Origin: Desulfobulbaceae bacterium
GTDB lineage: Bacteria > Desulfobacterota > Desulfobulbia > Desulfobulbales > Desulfocapsaceae
NCBI GenBank assembly: GCA_011390165.1
Contig: JAABSV010000009.1
Span: 26,731-90,730, forward strand
Direction: 5' to 3'
Length of the DNA stretch: 64,000 nucleotides
The notes beneath the pieces were generated by a model. It was not told the DNA's origin. It saw nothing but the letters and a program-made list of their open reading frames with translations, and did no database searches. Shown here piece by piece: positions 38,824-48,121 of this stretch. Made by a program: the position numbers and the translations under genes. The first letter of the stretch is position 1, and each line of letters begins with the position of its first letter.

Positions 38824-39609
38824 ATGCAACCGAAAGAACTGCGAAAAGAGATTGCCAACGGGACCTTTACCGGCCAGACTGCCGGCGAGTGCAGCGGCTT
38901 TGTCCAGGCCAATCTGGTGGTGCTGCCGGAAGAATACGCCACTGACTTCGAAGAGTTCTGCCGCCGAAACCCCAAGCCCTGCCCGTTGCTGGAAAAAGTC
39001 GGCCCAGGCAGCCATCTGACCACAACAATCGCCGACTCCGCCAACCTTCTCGACACCATCCCAGGCTATCTGGTCTGGGAGAATGGCCAGATCGTTGACC
39101 AGGCCGCCAATATCCGCCGGTACTCTCGCGATAATCTGGTCTTCTTCCTGCTCGGCTGCAGTTTTTCCTTCGAGCAGGCCCTGATTGACGCCGACATCCC
39201 CCTGCGCCATATCCTTGAGGGCAAAAATGTCGCCATGTACAACACCAGCATCGACCTGGAACCGGCTGGCCCCTTCCACGGCAAGATGGTGGTCAGCATG
39301 CGCCCCGTACAACACCGACAAGTGGCCCGAGCCTGTGCCATCACCGCCCATTTCCCCGATGTGCACGGCGAACCGGTCCAGGTCGGCTACCCGGAGATGA
39401 TCGGTATCGCTGCCCTCGACCGGCCCGATTACGGGGAGGCGGTGGCAATTTTGCCCGGGGAGATCCCCCTCTTCTGGGCTTGCGGGGTGACGCCGCAAAA
39501 CGTCCTCCGCCAGGCCAGGCTCCCCTTTGCCATAACCCATGCCCCCGGCCATATGTTCGTGGGCGATCTGCGCAACGACCATTTTGCCCGCTGTTCCCTG
39601 CGGGCGTAA
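38824..39609 (+). CDS. DUF1445 putative hydro-lyase / D-glutamate cyclase family
   Basis: A 261-residue protein (family usually ~260). Recognised by NGTFTGQTAGECSGFVQANL, FLLGCSFSFEQALIDADIPLRH, YNTSIDLEPAGPFHG, VSMRPV and the C-terminal ITHAPGHMFVGDL. The family includes the D-glutamate cyclase domain, which makes 5-oxo-D-proline; the substrate here is not shown. ATG at 38824 follows AAGGAG with 7 bases spacing; longer frames run back through the upstream repeat array and are rejected. First gene of a cluster with a TRAP transporter and a C-N hydrolase fusion. Confidence 0.85.
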   Translation: MQPKELRKEIANGTFTGQTAGECSGFVQANLVVLPEEYATDFEEFCRRNPKPCPLLEKVGPGSHLTTTIADSANLLDTIPGYLVWENGQIVDQAANIRRYSRDNLVFFLLGCSFSFEQALIDADIPLRHILEGKNVAMYNTSIDLEPAGPFHGKMVVSMRPVQHRQVARACAITAHFPDVHGEPVQVGYPEMIGIAALDRPDYGEAVAILPGEIPLFWACGVTPQNVLRQARLPFAITHAPGHMFVGDLRNDHFARCSLRA

Positions 39610-39677
39610 ACGGAGGAAAGTTTCTTGCCGGAAACCCTCTTCCATCTGTACCAGCCAATGTCATGAGGAGAAAAAAC

Positions 39678-40730
39678 ATGAAAAAAATCGGCACCGCCTT
39701 TCGGAAGACCCTGCTCACCACCTTTTGTCTAGCCGCCATCAGTCTGCCCACCGGCACAGTTCTGGCCGAGGAGATGCGGGTGGTCGGCAGCTGGAGCAAC
39801 CTCACCCTGCACAAAAACTTTGAACAACCGTTCTGGACGGAAACGGCCAAAGAGATCGGTATCGAGGCCAGTGTCACCAGCCTCAGCCAGGTCAAACTTG
39901 ACGGCCCAGCCCCCCTGCGCCAGATGAAACTGGGGGTCTTTGACGTGGTCCACACGGTGGTCGACTACGTCGTCTCCGACTCCCCGGTCCTGGCCGGTCT
40001 TGACCTGCCAGCGCTGGCCACCGATATCGACCAGGCTCGAAAGGTGGTGGCCGCCTTCCGGCCGCTTCTCGAAGAGTATCTGGAGAAGGACTTTGACGCC
40101 AAACTCCTCAGCGTCGTCCCCTATCCCGCCCAGGTCATCTTCAGCCGGGTGAAACTGGAGAGCCTCGCCGACCTGAAGGGCAAAAAGATTCGTGCCAGTG
40201 GCTGGACCACCTCCGAATTCGTTACCGCCCTCGGTGCCTCTGGGGTTACGCTGCCCTTTAGTGAGGTCTCCCAGGCCCTGCAGCGCGATGTCGTCTCCGG
40301 GGCGATCACCGGCAGCCTCTCCGGCTTTTCCGCCGGCTGGGGTGAGGTGGTCGACTATGTCTACCCGCTGCCGGTGGGTGGCTGGGACTACGTGATCGGG
40401 GTAATCAGCATGCAGAAGTGGAACTCGCTGAGCAAAGAGATGCAGACGCAACTGCAGGAACTGATCACCAGCAAGATGGAACAGCCCGCCTGGGAGGTCA
40501 CCGCCGCCGAGACCCAGGCCGGCCTCGACTGCCTGGCCGGTCGCGAATGCAGTTACGGCAAGCCCGGCAAGGTGGAGATTCTTTCCGTCTCCGAGGGTGA
40601 CCGGGCCCTGGCCAAAGAGATCCTGGTCAATAACGTTCTGCCGGCTTGGGCCGCCAAGGTGGATGGCTCGGTGGTGAGCAGGTGGAACGAGTCGGTGGGC
40701 CAGCTTACCGGAATCACCGCTGTCAAATAG
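39678..40730 (+). CDS. TRAP transporter solute-binding protein (DctP family)
   Basis: A 350-residue periplasmic binding protein with a signal peptide (KKIGTAFRKTLLTTFCLAAI, cleavage near VLAEE). DctP-type signatures include PLRQMKLGVFDVVHT, LKGKKIRASG and QALQRDVVSGAITG. An extra Cys pair near the C-terminus (LDCLAGRECSYG) may form a disulfide. AGGAGAAAAAAC precedes the ATG at 39678. It should deliver a small organic acid to the DctQM permease encoded next. A minisatellite begins exactly at its stop codon. Confidence 0.9.
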   Translation: MKKIGTAFRKTLLTTFCLAAISLPTGTVLAEEMRVVGSWSNLTLHKNFEQPFWTETAKEIGIEASVTSLSQVKLDGPAPLRQMKLGVFDVVHTVVDYVVSDSPVLAGLDLPALATDIDQARKVVAAFRPLLEEYLEKDFDAKLLSVVPYPAQVIFSRVKLESLADLKGKKIRASGWTTSEFVTALGASGVTLPFSEVSQALQRDVVSGAITGSLSGFSAGWGEVVDYVYPLPVGGWDYVIGVISMQKWNSLSKEMQTQLQELITSKMEQPAWEVTAAETQAGLDCLAGRECSYGKPGKVEILSVSEGDRALAKEILVNNVLPAWAAKVDGSVVSRWNESVGQLTGITAVK

Positions 40731-40814
40731 ACCCTGAGACCCTGAGACCCTGAAACCCCGGGACCCAGGACCGGGGACCCAGGACCCGGGGACCCAGGAC
40801 CCGGGGACCCCGGG
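40729..40814. repeat. compound minisatellite between dctP and dctQ genes
   Basis: Three exact copies of AGACCCTG (8 bp) are followed by a diverged one and then by three units of about 15 bp (GGACCCAGGACCCGG). The array starts within the TRAP binding-protein stop codon and ends right at the ribosome-binding GGAGGAGG of the next gene. Confidence 0.88.
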
Positions 40815-40822
40815 AGGAGGAA

Positions 40823-41440
40823 ATGATGGTGAACAGCCTGCGGACAACGATCAACACGGGAGAGCGAATTGCCAGGCTTGCCACCTGGGTCAGCGGCGCC
40901 CTTCTCTTTGCCACCTCGGGCCTGATTGCCGTGGAGGTGATCCTGCGCAAGGCGTTCACCATCTCCCTGGGCGGTGCCGACGAAATTTCCGGCTACGCCA
41001 TGGCGATCAGCTGCAGCTGGGCCTTCGCCTACGCCCTCTACCGCAAGGCCCATATCCGTATCGACGTGGTCTACAGCCGACTGGCCGCCCGGCTGCGGCT
41101 GGCTCTGGATATTTTTTCCCTCTCCCTGTTCGCCCTGTTCATGACTGTGCTCAGCTATTTCGCTGGCCAGGTGTTGCTCACCTCGATCGCCAGGCAGTCC
41201 ACCGCCAACACCTCCCTGCAGACCCCGATGTGGATTCCCCAGTCCCTCTGGCTGATTGGTCTCCTCTTTTTCACCTGGACCATATACATGCTCCTTTTCG
41301 GCGCCATCGGCGGCATCTGGCAACGGGGGCTGGCCGAGGTGCAGCAGATTTCAGCCATCGGTACCCTGGATGAAGAGATTAAAGAGGGCAATGCGGCGGC
41401 AAGGCAAAAGACTGCCGACGGCGAAGGGGGGAAGCAATGA
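40823..41440 (+). CDS. TRAP transporter small permease (DctQ)
   Basis: A 205-residue membrane protein with four helices typical of DctQ. Characteristic parts are SGALLFATSGLIAVEVILRK, GGADEISGYAMAISCSWAFAYALYRKAHIRIDVV and a C-terminal pair of helices. GGAGGAGG precedes the ATG. Its stop overlaps the DctM start (ATGA). The last 40 residues form a hydrophilic tail rich in Glu, Lys and Ala. Confidence 0.9.
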   Translation: MMVNSLRTTINTGERIARLATWVSGALLFATSGLIAVEVILRKAFTISLGGADEISGYAMAISCSWAFAYALYRKAHIRIDVVYSRLAARLRLALDIFSLSLFALFMTVLSYFAGQVLLTSIARQSTANTSLQTPMWIPQSLWLIGLLFFTWTIYMLLFGAIGGIWQRGLAEVQQISAIGTLDEEIKEGNAAARQKTADGEGGKQ

Positions 41441-42723
41441 TAATCTGGACCACCATCGTTCTCCTTCTCGCCCTGCTGCTGTTCAGTGTGCCGGTGGCGG
41501 TCACCCTGGCTGTCCTCGCCCTGCTGCTCGGCCAGTTCTTCACGCCCTTTCCGGTCTACCGGGCCATCGGTGAGATCTCCTGGACCGCCAGTACCGACTT
41601 CATCCTCCTCTCCATCCCGCTTTTTGTCCTGCTCGGAGAAATCCTTCTCCGCGCCGGTATCGCCGGGAAAACCTACCAGGCCCTCGACCGCTGGCTCTCC
41701 TGGCTGCCGGGAGGGTTGCTCCACGCCAATATCGGCACCGCGGCGATGTTTGCCGCCACCTCCGGTTCCAGTGTGGCCACCGCCGCCACCATCTCCACCG
41801 TCGCCCTGCCCCAGGCCCGCCGGCACGGCTACCACGAGGGGCTCTTTGCCGGCTCCATCGCCGCCGGTGGCACCCTTGGTATCCTCATCCCACCGTCGAT
41901 CAATCTCATCGTCTACGGTTTTCTCACCAACACCTCCATTCCCCAGCTCTTTCTTGCCGGCATCGTCCCGGGGATCCTCCTCACCCTCCTCTTCATGCTG
42001 GCAGTGCTGGTGATCTGCACCCTCCGCCCGAACCTGAGCGGGCAGAGAAGCAACGTCTCCTGGGCCGAGCGTTTTGCCTGCCTGAAGGACATCATTCCGG
42101 TCTTCACCATCTTCTTTGTGGTCATCGGTTCGATCTACGCCGGGCTGGCCACCCCCACCGAGTCAGCGGCCCTGGGCGTTCTCTCCGCCCTTGCCCTGGC
42201 CGGCTTCTACCGGGCGGTCAACCTCAAGTTTTTCCGGGATGTCTGCGAAGGGACGATGCGGACCACGGCAATGATCATGCTCATCCTGGTTGCCGCCAGT
42301 TTCCTCAACTTCATCCTCGACGCGGTGGGCCTGGCGACAATGCTGACCACCTTTATCAACGAACTGGGACTTTCCAGATACAACACCCTGTTCATGGTCA
42401 TCGCCCTGTATGTGGTGCTCGGTTTTTTCGTCGAAACCCTCTCTTTGATGGTGATCACCATCCCCATCGTCGCGCCGGTGGTCGTGGCCCTCGGTTTTGA
42501 CCCGGTTTGGTTCGGGGTTCTGGTCATTCTGCTCATCGAGATGGCGCTGATCACCCCGCCGGTGGGACTGAATCTCTATGTGGTTCAGGGAGTGCGCGGC
42601 CGGGGGTCGATCAACGACGTGATCGCCGGCTGTATCCCTTTTGTGTTGATTATTTTCGTGATGATCGGCCTGCTCATCGCCTTTCCCGATCTGGCACTGG
42701 TCTTCAGCAGGTACGTGAATTAG
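41437..42723 (+). CDS. TRAP transporter large permease (DctM)
   Basis: A 428-residue membrane protein of the DctM/SLC-type ion transporter family with about twelve helices (family ~425). Motifs include ILLSIPLFVLLGEILLRAGI, ATSGSSVATAATISTVALPQ, GGTLGILIPPSINLIVYG and PTESAALGVLSALAL. It drives uptake with a sodium gradient, using the binding protein and DctQ. Translationally coupled to dctQ. Confidence 0.94.
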   Translation: MIIWTTIVLLLALLLFSVPVAVTLAVLALLLGQFFTPFPVYRAIGEISWTASTDFILLSIPLFVLLGEILLRAGIAGKTYQALDRWLSWLPGGLLHANIGTAAMFAATSGSSVATAATISTVALPQARRHGYHEGLFAGSIAAGGTLGILIPPSINLIVYGFLTNTSIPQLFLAGIVPGILLTLLFMLAVLVICTLRPNLSGQRSNVSWAERFACLKDIIPVFTIFFVVIGSIYAGLATPTESAALGVLSALALAGFYRAVNLKFFRDVCEGTMRTTAMIMLILVAASFLNFILDAVGLATMLTTFINELGLSRYNTLFMVIALYVVLGFFVETLSLMVITIPIVAPVVVALGFDPVWFGVLVILLIEMALITPPVGLNLYVVQGVRGRGSINDVIAGCIPFVLIIFVMIGLLIAFPDLALVFSRYVN

Positions 42724-42728
42724 CCATT

Positions 42729-42788
42729 CTGGCAGATACCGGCAGCTACTGGCAGTTGTCGACAGCTACCGGCAATTGCCACAGCCTC
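42729..42788. repeat. 20-bp tandem repeat before the nitrilase fusion
   Basis: Three 20-base units (starting CTGGCAGATAC, CTGGCAGTTGT, CCGGCAATTGC) fill most of the gap between dctM and the next gene. Confidence 0.75.
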
Positions 42789-42801
42789 AACGGGAAAAGA
42801 G

Positions 42802-44367
42802 ATGATCCGAATCACAACCATCCAGCTTGCGGTAACTGACCGTCGCAAAGAAGAGAGTCTGGCAACAGTCCTCCAACTGCTCGACGAGGCCCCGGCCTGC
42901 GACCTGCTCCTCCTGCCGGAGCTGTGGCCGAGCGGCTTCTTCTCCTTCGACAACTTTACCGCCGACAGCGAAGCCATCGACGGTCCGCTGATTACCACCC
43001 TGCGCGCGAAGATAGCCAACAAGGCCACCCACACCATGCTGGGCAGCTTCGTCGAACGGGACGGTGACAACATCTTCAATACCGCCCTGATGGTCGATGC
43101 CGGCGGCGAGATCATCGGCCGCTACCGCAAGGTGCATCTCTTTGGCTTCCAGTCGCGGGAAAGGGCACTGCTCACCGCCGGTGCCGGACCGGTGGTCTTC
43201 GATCTTCCCTGGGGCCGGGCGGGGATTACCACCTGCTACGATCTCCGTTTTCCGGAAATCTACCGGCTGATGGTCGATGCCGGTGCCGGCCTGTTCCTCA
43301 TCCCCTCCGCCTGGCCGATGGTCCGCCTGGCCGCCTGGCGCCTGTTCAACCAGGCCAGGGCGCATGAGAACCTGGCCTACCTCCTCTCCTGCAACTGTGC
43401 CGGCAGCAGCCAGGGTACCCCCTTTGCCGGCCACAGCATGGTGGTCGATCCCCTTGGCAGGATTGTCGCCGAGGCCGGGGATGAGGGCTGTTACCTCAGC
43501 TGCGAAATCGATCCAGAGCTGCCGGCAACAGTTCGCAGGGAATTCAGTGCCCTCGATGACCGGGTCTACCGGGTAGACGACCGGCAATGCCGGCCGGTGC
43601 CAGCCGGCCCCGGCGAGCAACAACAACAATTTTACCCACCACAGGGAGAACAGATGCCCACGCTCAATCTTACCCTGGCGACAGGGAGCACCACCCGACC
43701 GCTTGCCTTGCCGGTCAAGCGGGTGGTCAATGCGGGCTACACCGGCCGGAACACCGAGGCGGTCAAGGCCCATATTGCCGAACTGGCCCGGGAAGGGGTC
43801 GCCCCACCGCCATCGGTACCGATGCTCTATCCCCTGCCGGCCGGCAGCATCACCCTTGACGAGAGGATAGAGGTGGTCGGCGAGAGGAGTTCCGGGGAGG
43901 TGGAATTTGTCGTTTTGGTTGCCGGCGGAGAGATATACATCGGCGTCGGCAGCGACCATACCGACCGGGAACTGGAGCGGCACAGTGTCCAGGCCTCCAA
44001 ACAGATCTGCCCGAACATCCTCTCCACCGTCGTCTGGAACTACCGGGAGCTCGAAGCCGATTGGGACCGTCTGCTTCTGAGGAGTTGGACTGTCGCCAGC
44101 GATGGCGGCGAGGAAATCCTCTACCAGGAGACCACCCTGGGCAGCATGCTCTCGCCCCGCCAGCTTCTTGGCCATCTGAACCGGGCCCTGGGGAAGGAGG
44201 AGGATGATCTCCACAGCCATGACGGCCTCGTTCTCTATTCAGGGACCACCGCCATCCTCACCGCCGAGATGGTGTTTGGCCGCTCTTTCCACGCCGAGTT
44301 GTTCAACCCGGCCAGCGGCCGGAAGCTCAGCTGCCGCTACCTGGTGGAGGTGCTGCCCGGGTTGTGA
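42802..44367 (+). CDS. C-N hydrolase (nitrilase superfamily) fused to DUF2848 domain
   Basis: A 521-residue two-domain protein. Residues 1-~265 are a nitrilase/omega-amidase domain with the full triad: Glu40 (LLLPELWPSG), Lys110 (YRKVHLFG) and Cys145 (GITTCYDLRFPE). Residues 285-521 match DUF2848 (YPLPAGSITLDE, GSDHTDRELE, SKQICPNIL), which I think resembles the fumarylacetoacetate-hydrolase fold. A Gln/Pro-rich linker (PGEQQQQFYPPQGEQ) joins them with no stop codon. An ATG at 43654 with AGGGAG before it looks like the former start of a separate DUF2848 gene. Predicted to split an amide taken up by the TRAP system and act further on the product. Confidence 0.82.
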   Translation: MIRITTIQLAVTDRRKEESLATVLQLLDEAPACDLLLLPELWPSGFFSFDNFTADSEAIDGPLITTLRAKIANKATHTMLGSFVERDGDNIFNTALMVDAGGEIIGRYRKVHLFGFQSRERALLTAGAGPVVFDLPWGRAGITTCYDLRFPEIYRLMVDAGAGLFLIPSAWPMVRLAAWRLFNQARAHENLAYLLSCNCAGSSQGTPFAGHSMVVDPLGRIVAEAGDEGCYLSCEIDPELPATVRREFSALDDRVYRVDDRQCRPVPAGPGEQQQQFYPPQGEQMPTLNLTLATGSTTRPLALPVKRVVNAGYTGRNTEAVKAHIAELAREGVAPPPSVPMLYPLPAGSITLDERIEVVGERSSGEVEFVVLVAGGEIYIGVGSDHTDRELERHSVQASKQICPNILSTVVWNYRELEADWDRLLLRSWTVASDGGEEILYQETTLGSMLSPRQLLGHLNRALGKEEDDLHSHDGLVLYSGTTAILTAEMVFGRSFHAELFNPASGRKLSCRYLVEVLPGL

Positions 44368-44417
44368 CCGACCGGACCTAGGCCTGAGAGGTGCTGAACA
44401 GTCGAGCCCGGGGCTGC

Positions 44418-45821
44418 TCAGAAGGGTTTCTGCAGCGAGAGACGGTACTTTTTCAGCAGTTCATAGAGCCTTGCCTGGGAGATACCGGAGAGGCGGAGGG
44501 CAGCCTCCCGGTTTCCCTTCACCCTCCTGACCAGGGTCTGCAGATAGTGCTCCTCCAAACCGGCCCGGAAGAGGCTGAGGGTGGGAAAAATCTCGTCCGG
44601 GCCACCATCCGGCAGGTCGAAGAGGCCGGCGGGAAGCCGGGGCACGGCGTCGAGGAGTGAGGCGCGGTACTCCGGCGGCAGATGCTTGGGGTGGAGAACC
44701 GGGTCGCTGCCGGCGCTGGCGAGGGCAAACTCGAGGACATTGATCAGTTCCCGGACATTGCCGGGCCACTGGCAATCGCCCAGCAACCGCATAAATTCCG
44801 GTGAAATCCCTTTCAGATCGGTACCGTAGACGGTGCTCAGCTGGTGCGCCTTATGGACCACGATCTCCGGAATATCCTCACCCCGCAGACGCAGAGGCGG
44901 CAGCCTGATTTCCATCGCCCGGATCCGATAGAGCAGATCCTCACGGAATTTCGACTCCTGCACCAGTTGACCGAGATCACGGTTGGTCGCCGCCAGCAGG
45001 CGAAAGTCAACGGCGATCTCCCGGCCGCCCAAGGGGCGGATTTTCTTTTCCTGCAGGACGCGGAGAAGGATTTTCTGGATCGGCAGGGCCAGGTCGCCGA
45101 TCTCGTCAAGAAACAGGGTTCCCCCCTCCGCCTGGCGGACCAGCCCGTCCCGCCTGCTCTCGGCACCGGTGAACACCCCTTTTTCGTGGCCGAAGAAATT
45201 TGCCTCGGCCAGGGTTTCGGGAATGGCACCGCAGTCGACGGCGACAAAACTTTCCCCCGCCCGACGGCTGTTATCGTGGATGGCCCGGGCAAAAAGCTCT
45301 TTACCAGTACCGGTCTCACCGCTGATCAAAACGCTGGCGTCGGAGGCCGAGGCCCTCGCCACCTCTTGCAAACTGCACTGCAATGGATGGGAGTTACCAA
45401 TAATTCCGGATCGTTTTAACACCACCGGCGGCTGTGTCGATCTTTTCTCCTGGCGGTAGGCGAGGGCCCGCTGGATCGGCAGTGAGACCTCCTCCATGGT
45501 GAACGGCTTCTGGATAAAATCCCAGGCGCCGTATTTGAAAGCGATGGTCGCCCCCTCACTGTTACCGGTCCCGGTGACGATAATCACCTCCGGATTACCG
45601 GCGGCAGCCTGGAGTTCCGGTAACAGGCTCAGACCGTTGCCGTCGGGAAGATCGAGATCGAGGAGAACCAGATCGAAGCCGTCGGCGAAGACCGCCTTTC
45701 TCGCCTCGGCGATGCTGTTGGCGGCCACCGGCCGATGGCCGATACCATCAAGGAGATCGGCAAGAAACTGGCAGATTTTCCGGTCGTCATCGACTACCAG
45801 GATCCTCGCTCCGGCTACCAT
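44418..45821 (-). CDS. sigma54-dependent response regulator (NtrC family)
   Basis: A 467-residue activator. The receiver (1-120) has DDD, LLDLDLPDGNG and the KPF Lys. The AAA+ domain (~140-370) has Walker A GETGTGKE, GHEKGVFTGAE, Walker B GGTLFLDEIG and the arginine fingers. The sigma54 loop reads GVFTGA instead of GAFTGA. A Fis-type HTH ends the protein (REAALRLSGISQARLYELLKKY). Its ATG overlaps the kinase stop by 7 bases. It converges on the nitrilase-fusion gene and is the natural activator of the sigma54-like promoter at 38667. Confidence 0.93.
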   Translation of the reverse strand: MVAGARILVVDDDRKICQFLADLLDGIGHRPVAANSIAEARKAVFADGFDLVLLDLDLPDGNGLSLLPELQAAAGNPEVIIVTGTGNSEGATIAFKYGAWDFIQKPFTMEEVSLPIQRALAYRQEKRSTQPPVVLKRSGIIGNSHPLQCSLQEVARASASDASVLISGETGTGKELFARAIHDNSRRAGESFVAVDCGAIPETLAEANFFGHEKGVFTGAESRRDGLVRQAEGGTLFLDEIGDLALPIQKILLRVLQEKKIRPLGGREIAVDFRLLAATNRDLGQLVQESKFREDLLYRIRAMEIRLPPLRLRGEDIPEIVVHKAHQLSTVYGTDLKGISPEFMRLLGDCQWPGNVRELINVLEFALASAGSDPVLHPKHLPPEYRASLLDAVPRLPAGLFDLPDGGPDEIFPTLSLFRAGLEEHYLQTLVRRVKGNREAALRLSGISQARLYELLKKYRLSLQKPF

Positions 45822-48121
45822 TGCCCGCCTCCCCCTGCTGCCAGCACACCCTGAATCGCCGCGGTGAGTTCCTTGGCAAGCACCGGTTTGAGAAGAATGG
45901 CATGAAAGCCCCGGGAATCTGCCCCCGTACTGTTCAGTCCCTTGCCGGCTCCCTTGCTGAGTCCGTGATGAAGACCCTCACCGAGCCCCTCATTATGGCC
46001 GGTGCAGAGAATAACCGGCAGGGCAGGATTTTTTTCCTTCAGTCTTCTAGTCAGTTCCAGGCCGGTCATTTTCGGCATGGCCAGGTCGGTGATCACCAGG
46101 TCGAAAAAGTGCGGCCGGCGCATGAAGATATCGTAGGCCTCAAGGCCATCGGCGGCAATGGCCACCTGGTAGCCAAGCTGCTCGAGAACTTCCCGGCTGG
46201 AACTGCGGAACCCCTCCTCGTCGTCGACCAGGAGAATCCTGGCCGAACCGGCGGCCGGCGCAGTCGGCTCCCCTTTGCCGTGATCCAGACCGGGCCCGGC
46301 ATACTTCGGCAGGCAGACATGGAAGGCTGCCCCCTCATCCGACCTGCTGACCACCGAAATGGCTCCACCCATATCCCGGATCAGTCCATGGATCACCGCC
46401 AGCCCCATACCGGTCCCCTCGCCCCGGGGCTTGGTGGTGAAAAACGGCTCAAAGATCCGTTCCTGGATCTCCGGGCTGATCCCATGGCCATTGTCGACCA
46501 CACTGAGCTGCAGGTAGTCGCCAGGCGGCAAACCGGCAAATGGCTCAGCGCAGCCGCCGTCTGTCACCACCTTCAGGTCGTCGAGGAAGATTTCCAGCAT
46601 CCCTCCCTTCTCTCGCATGGCATGGGCCGAGTTGGTGCAGAGGTTCATGAGAATCTGGTGGATATGGGTCGGGTCGGCCAGCACCACCCCGTTGTCGGCA
46701 GCAAGCGACCACTTGATATCGATCATCGCCGGCAGGGAGGCGCGCAGGAACTGGATGGTCTCCTTGATGATCGGGCCGATGCTGATCGCCTCCCGATTCA
46801 CCTCGGTCTGGCGGCTGAAGGTGAGCATCTGCTTGATCAGGCTCCGTGCCCTCAGACCGGCATCGAGGATCTCGGAGAAATATTTGTCGACATTTTCCCC
46901 TTTGCCGTAGCGCATTCTGGCCGCCTCGGTGAAGCCGAAGATCGAGGCGAGAATGTTGTTGAAATCGTGGGCAATACCGCCAGCCAGAGTACCGATGGCC
47001 TCCATTTTCTGGGCTTGACGCATCTGTTTTTCCAGGTTGCTTCTCTCGGTGATGTCTTCAACGATTCCTTCGACGTACTGCGGCCGGCCTTGACCGTCGG
47101 TGACCAGATGGGCCGTGACCAGGGCGGTGAGGGAGCGGTTGTCGCTCTTCTTGAACTCCAGCACCAGGCCTCGGATCGTCCCCTCGCGATGGAGCATCTC
47201 CACGAAGATATCCCGCATGAGCGGGTCCCGGTAGACATTTTTCACCGATTTGCCGAGCATCTCTTCGGCGCTGCCGTGCCCAAGCATCTTGACAAAGGCC
47301 GGGTTGACCATGCTGTAGCCACCATCGTAGTCGGCGGAGGAGCGGAACACCCCGACCGGCAGCTCTTCGACCAGCTGCTGGTAGCGACGGTCACTTTCGA
47401 TCCGCCGCCGTTCCGCCAGCTGCCGCTCGGCGATCTCGCTTTCCAGCTGCTTGTTGGCCGCCAGCAGAGAGACTTCCCGCTTTTCCACCTGGGTGGCCAT
47501 ATCGTTGAATTTTTCGAGAATATTCTCGATCTCGGCATGTTCGAAGGTGCTGTTCCGGTCACTGTAGTTGCCGGCGGAAATATCCTCGATCCTGCTCATC
47601 AGGTGGTTCAGCGGCTTGCCGACCAGACGGCTGAAAAGGAGGGAGTTGGCAATCATCAGCCCGAAAATGACAAAGAGCATCGGCAGGATACTGCGGAAAA
47701 ACATCTCGTTGTTGCTTTTCCTGTAGAGCAGGGCAGTGAACCCCAGCTCCACCGTCCCGACCAGTATCCCCTTGTAGTAGACCGGCCGGCGGTTGACCAC
47801 CAGGCTCGGTTCGTGTTCGTTGACCATGCTGAAGAGTTCATCCCCATCCTCGCCGGCCACCCTGAGCAGCGAGACCACCTCGTTTCTGGCGAAGGTAGTG
47901 CAGATGCTGGCGATCCAGTCACGGTCGATGTTCCACAGAGGGACCTGCAGGTTGTCGCTGAGGTAGGCAAGATACTCGGCATGGGTGGCGAGATAGGATT
48001 TTTTCGACTCCGAGGAGTAGAACCACAGGCTGAACAGGCTGGTCACCGCAAAGATGACCAGGACGATATAGATCAGCCTGGTGGTGAGGTCCTTGGAGAG
48101 ACTTTTCGGTGCTGCTTTCAT
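45815..48121 (-). CDS. hybrid sensor histidine kinase (HAMP-PAS-HisKA-HATPase-REC)
   Basis: A 768-residue membrane kinase. TM1 (LIYIVLVIFAVTSLFSLWF, ~16-36), an outer domain of ~110 residues, TM2 (ILPMLFVIFGLMIANSLLF), HAMP, coiled coil, PAS (~260-375), HisKA (HDFNNILASIFGF), HATPase (DNGHGISPE, GTGMGLAV) and a C-terminal receiver (VDDEEGF, VITDLAMPKMTG, LLKPV). The receiver has a Gly-rich insertion of about 16 residues (EGLGEGLHHGLSKGAGKG) before its Lys. Start at ATG 48121, with AGAGGG upstream. It should phosphorylate the downstream activator; the binding protein encoded upstream may supply the signal. Confidence 0.9.
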   Translation of the reverse strand: MKAAPKSLSKDLTTRLIYIVLVIFAVTSLFSLWFYSSESKKSYLATHAEYLAYLSDNLQVPLWNIDRDWIASICTTFARNEVVSLLRVAGEDGDELFSMVNEHEPSLVVNRRPVYYKGILVGTVELGFTALLYRKSNNEMFFRSILPMLFVIFGLMIANSLLFSRLVGKPLNHLMSRIEDISAGNYSDRNSTFEHAEIENILEKFNDMATQVEKREVSLLAANKQLESEIAERQLAERRRIESDRRYQQLVEELPVGVFRSSADYDGGYSMVNPAFVKMLGHGSAEEMLGKSVKNVYRDPLMRDIFVEMLHREGTIRGLVLEFKKSDNRSLTALVTAHLVTDGQGRPQYVEGIVEDITERSNLEKQMRQAQKMEAIGTLAGGIAHDFNNILASIFGFTEAARMRYGKGENVDKYFSEILDAGLRARSLIKQMLTFSRQTEVNREAISIGPIIKETIQFLRASLPAMIDIKWSLAADNGVVLADPTHIHQILMNLCTNSAHAMREKGGMLEIFLDDLKVVTDGGCAEPFAGLPPGDYLQLSVVDNGHGISPEIQERIFEPFFTTKPRGEGTGMGLAVIHGLIRDMGGAISVVSRSDEGAAFHVCLPKYAGPGLDHGKGEPTAPAAGSARILLVDDEEGFRSSSREVLEQLGYQVAIAADGLEAYDIFMRRPHFFDLVITDLAMPKMTGLELTRRLKEKNPALPVILCTGHNEGLGEGLHHGLSKGAGKGLNSTGADSRGFHAILLKPVLAKELTAAIQGVLAAGGGGQW

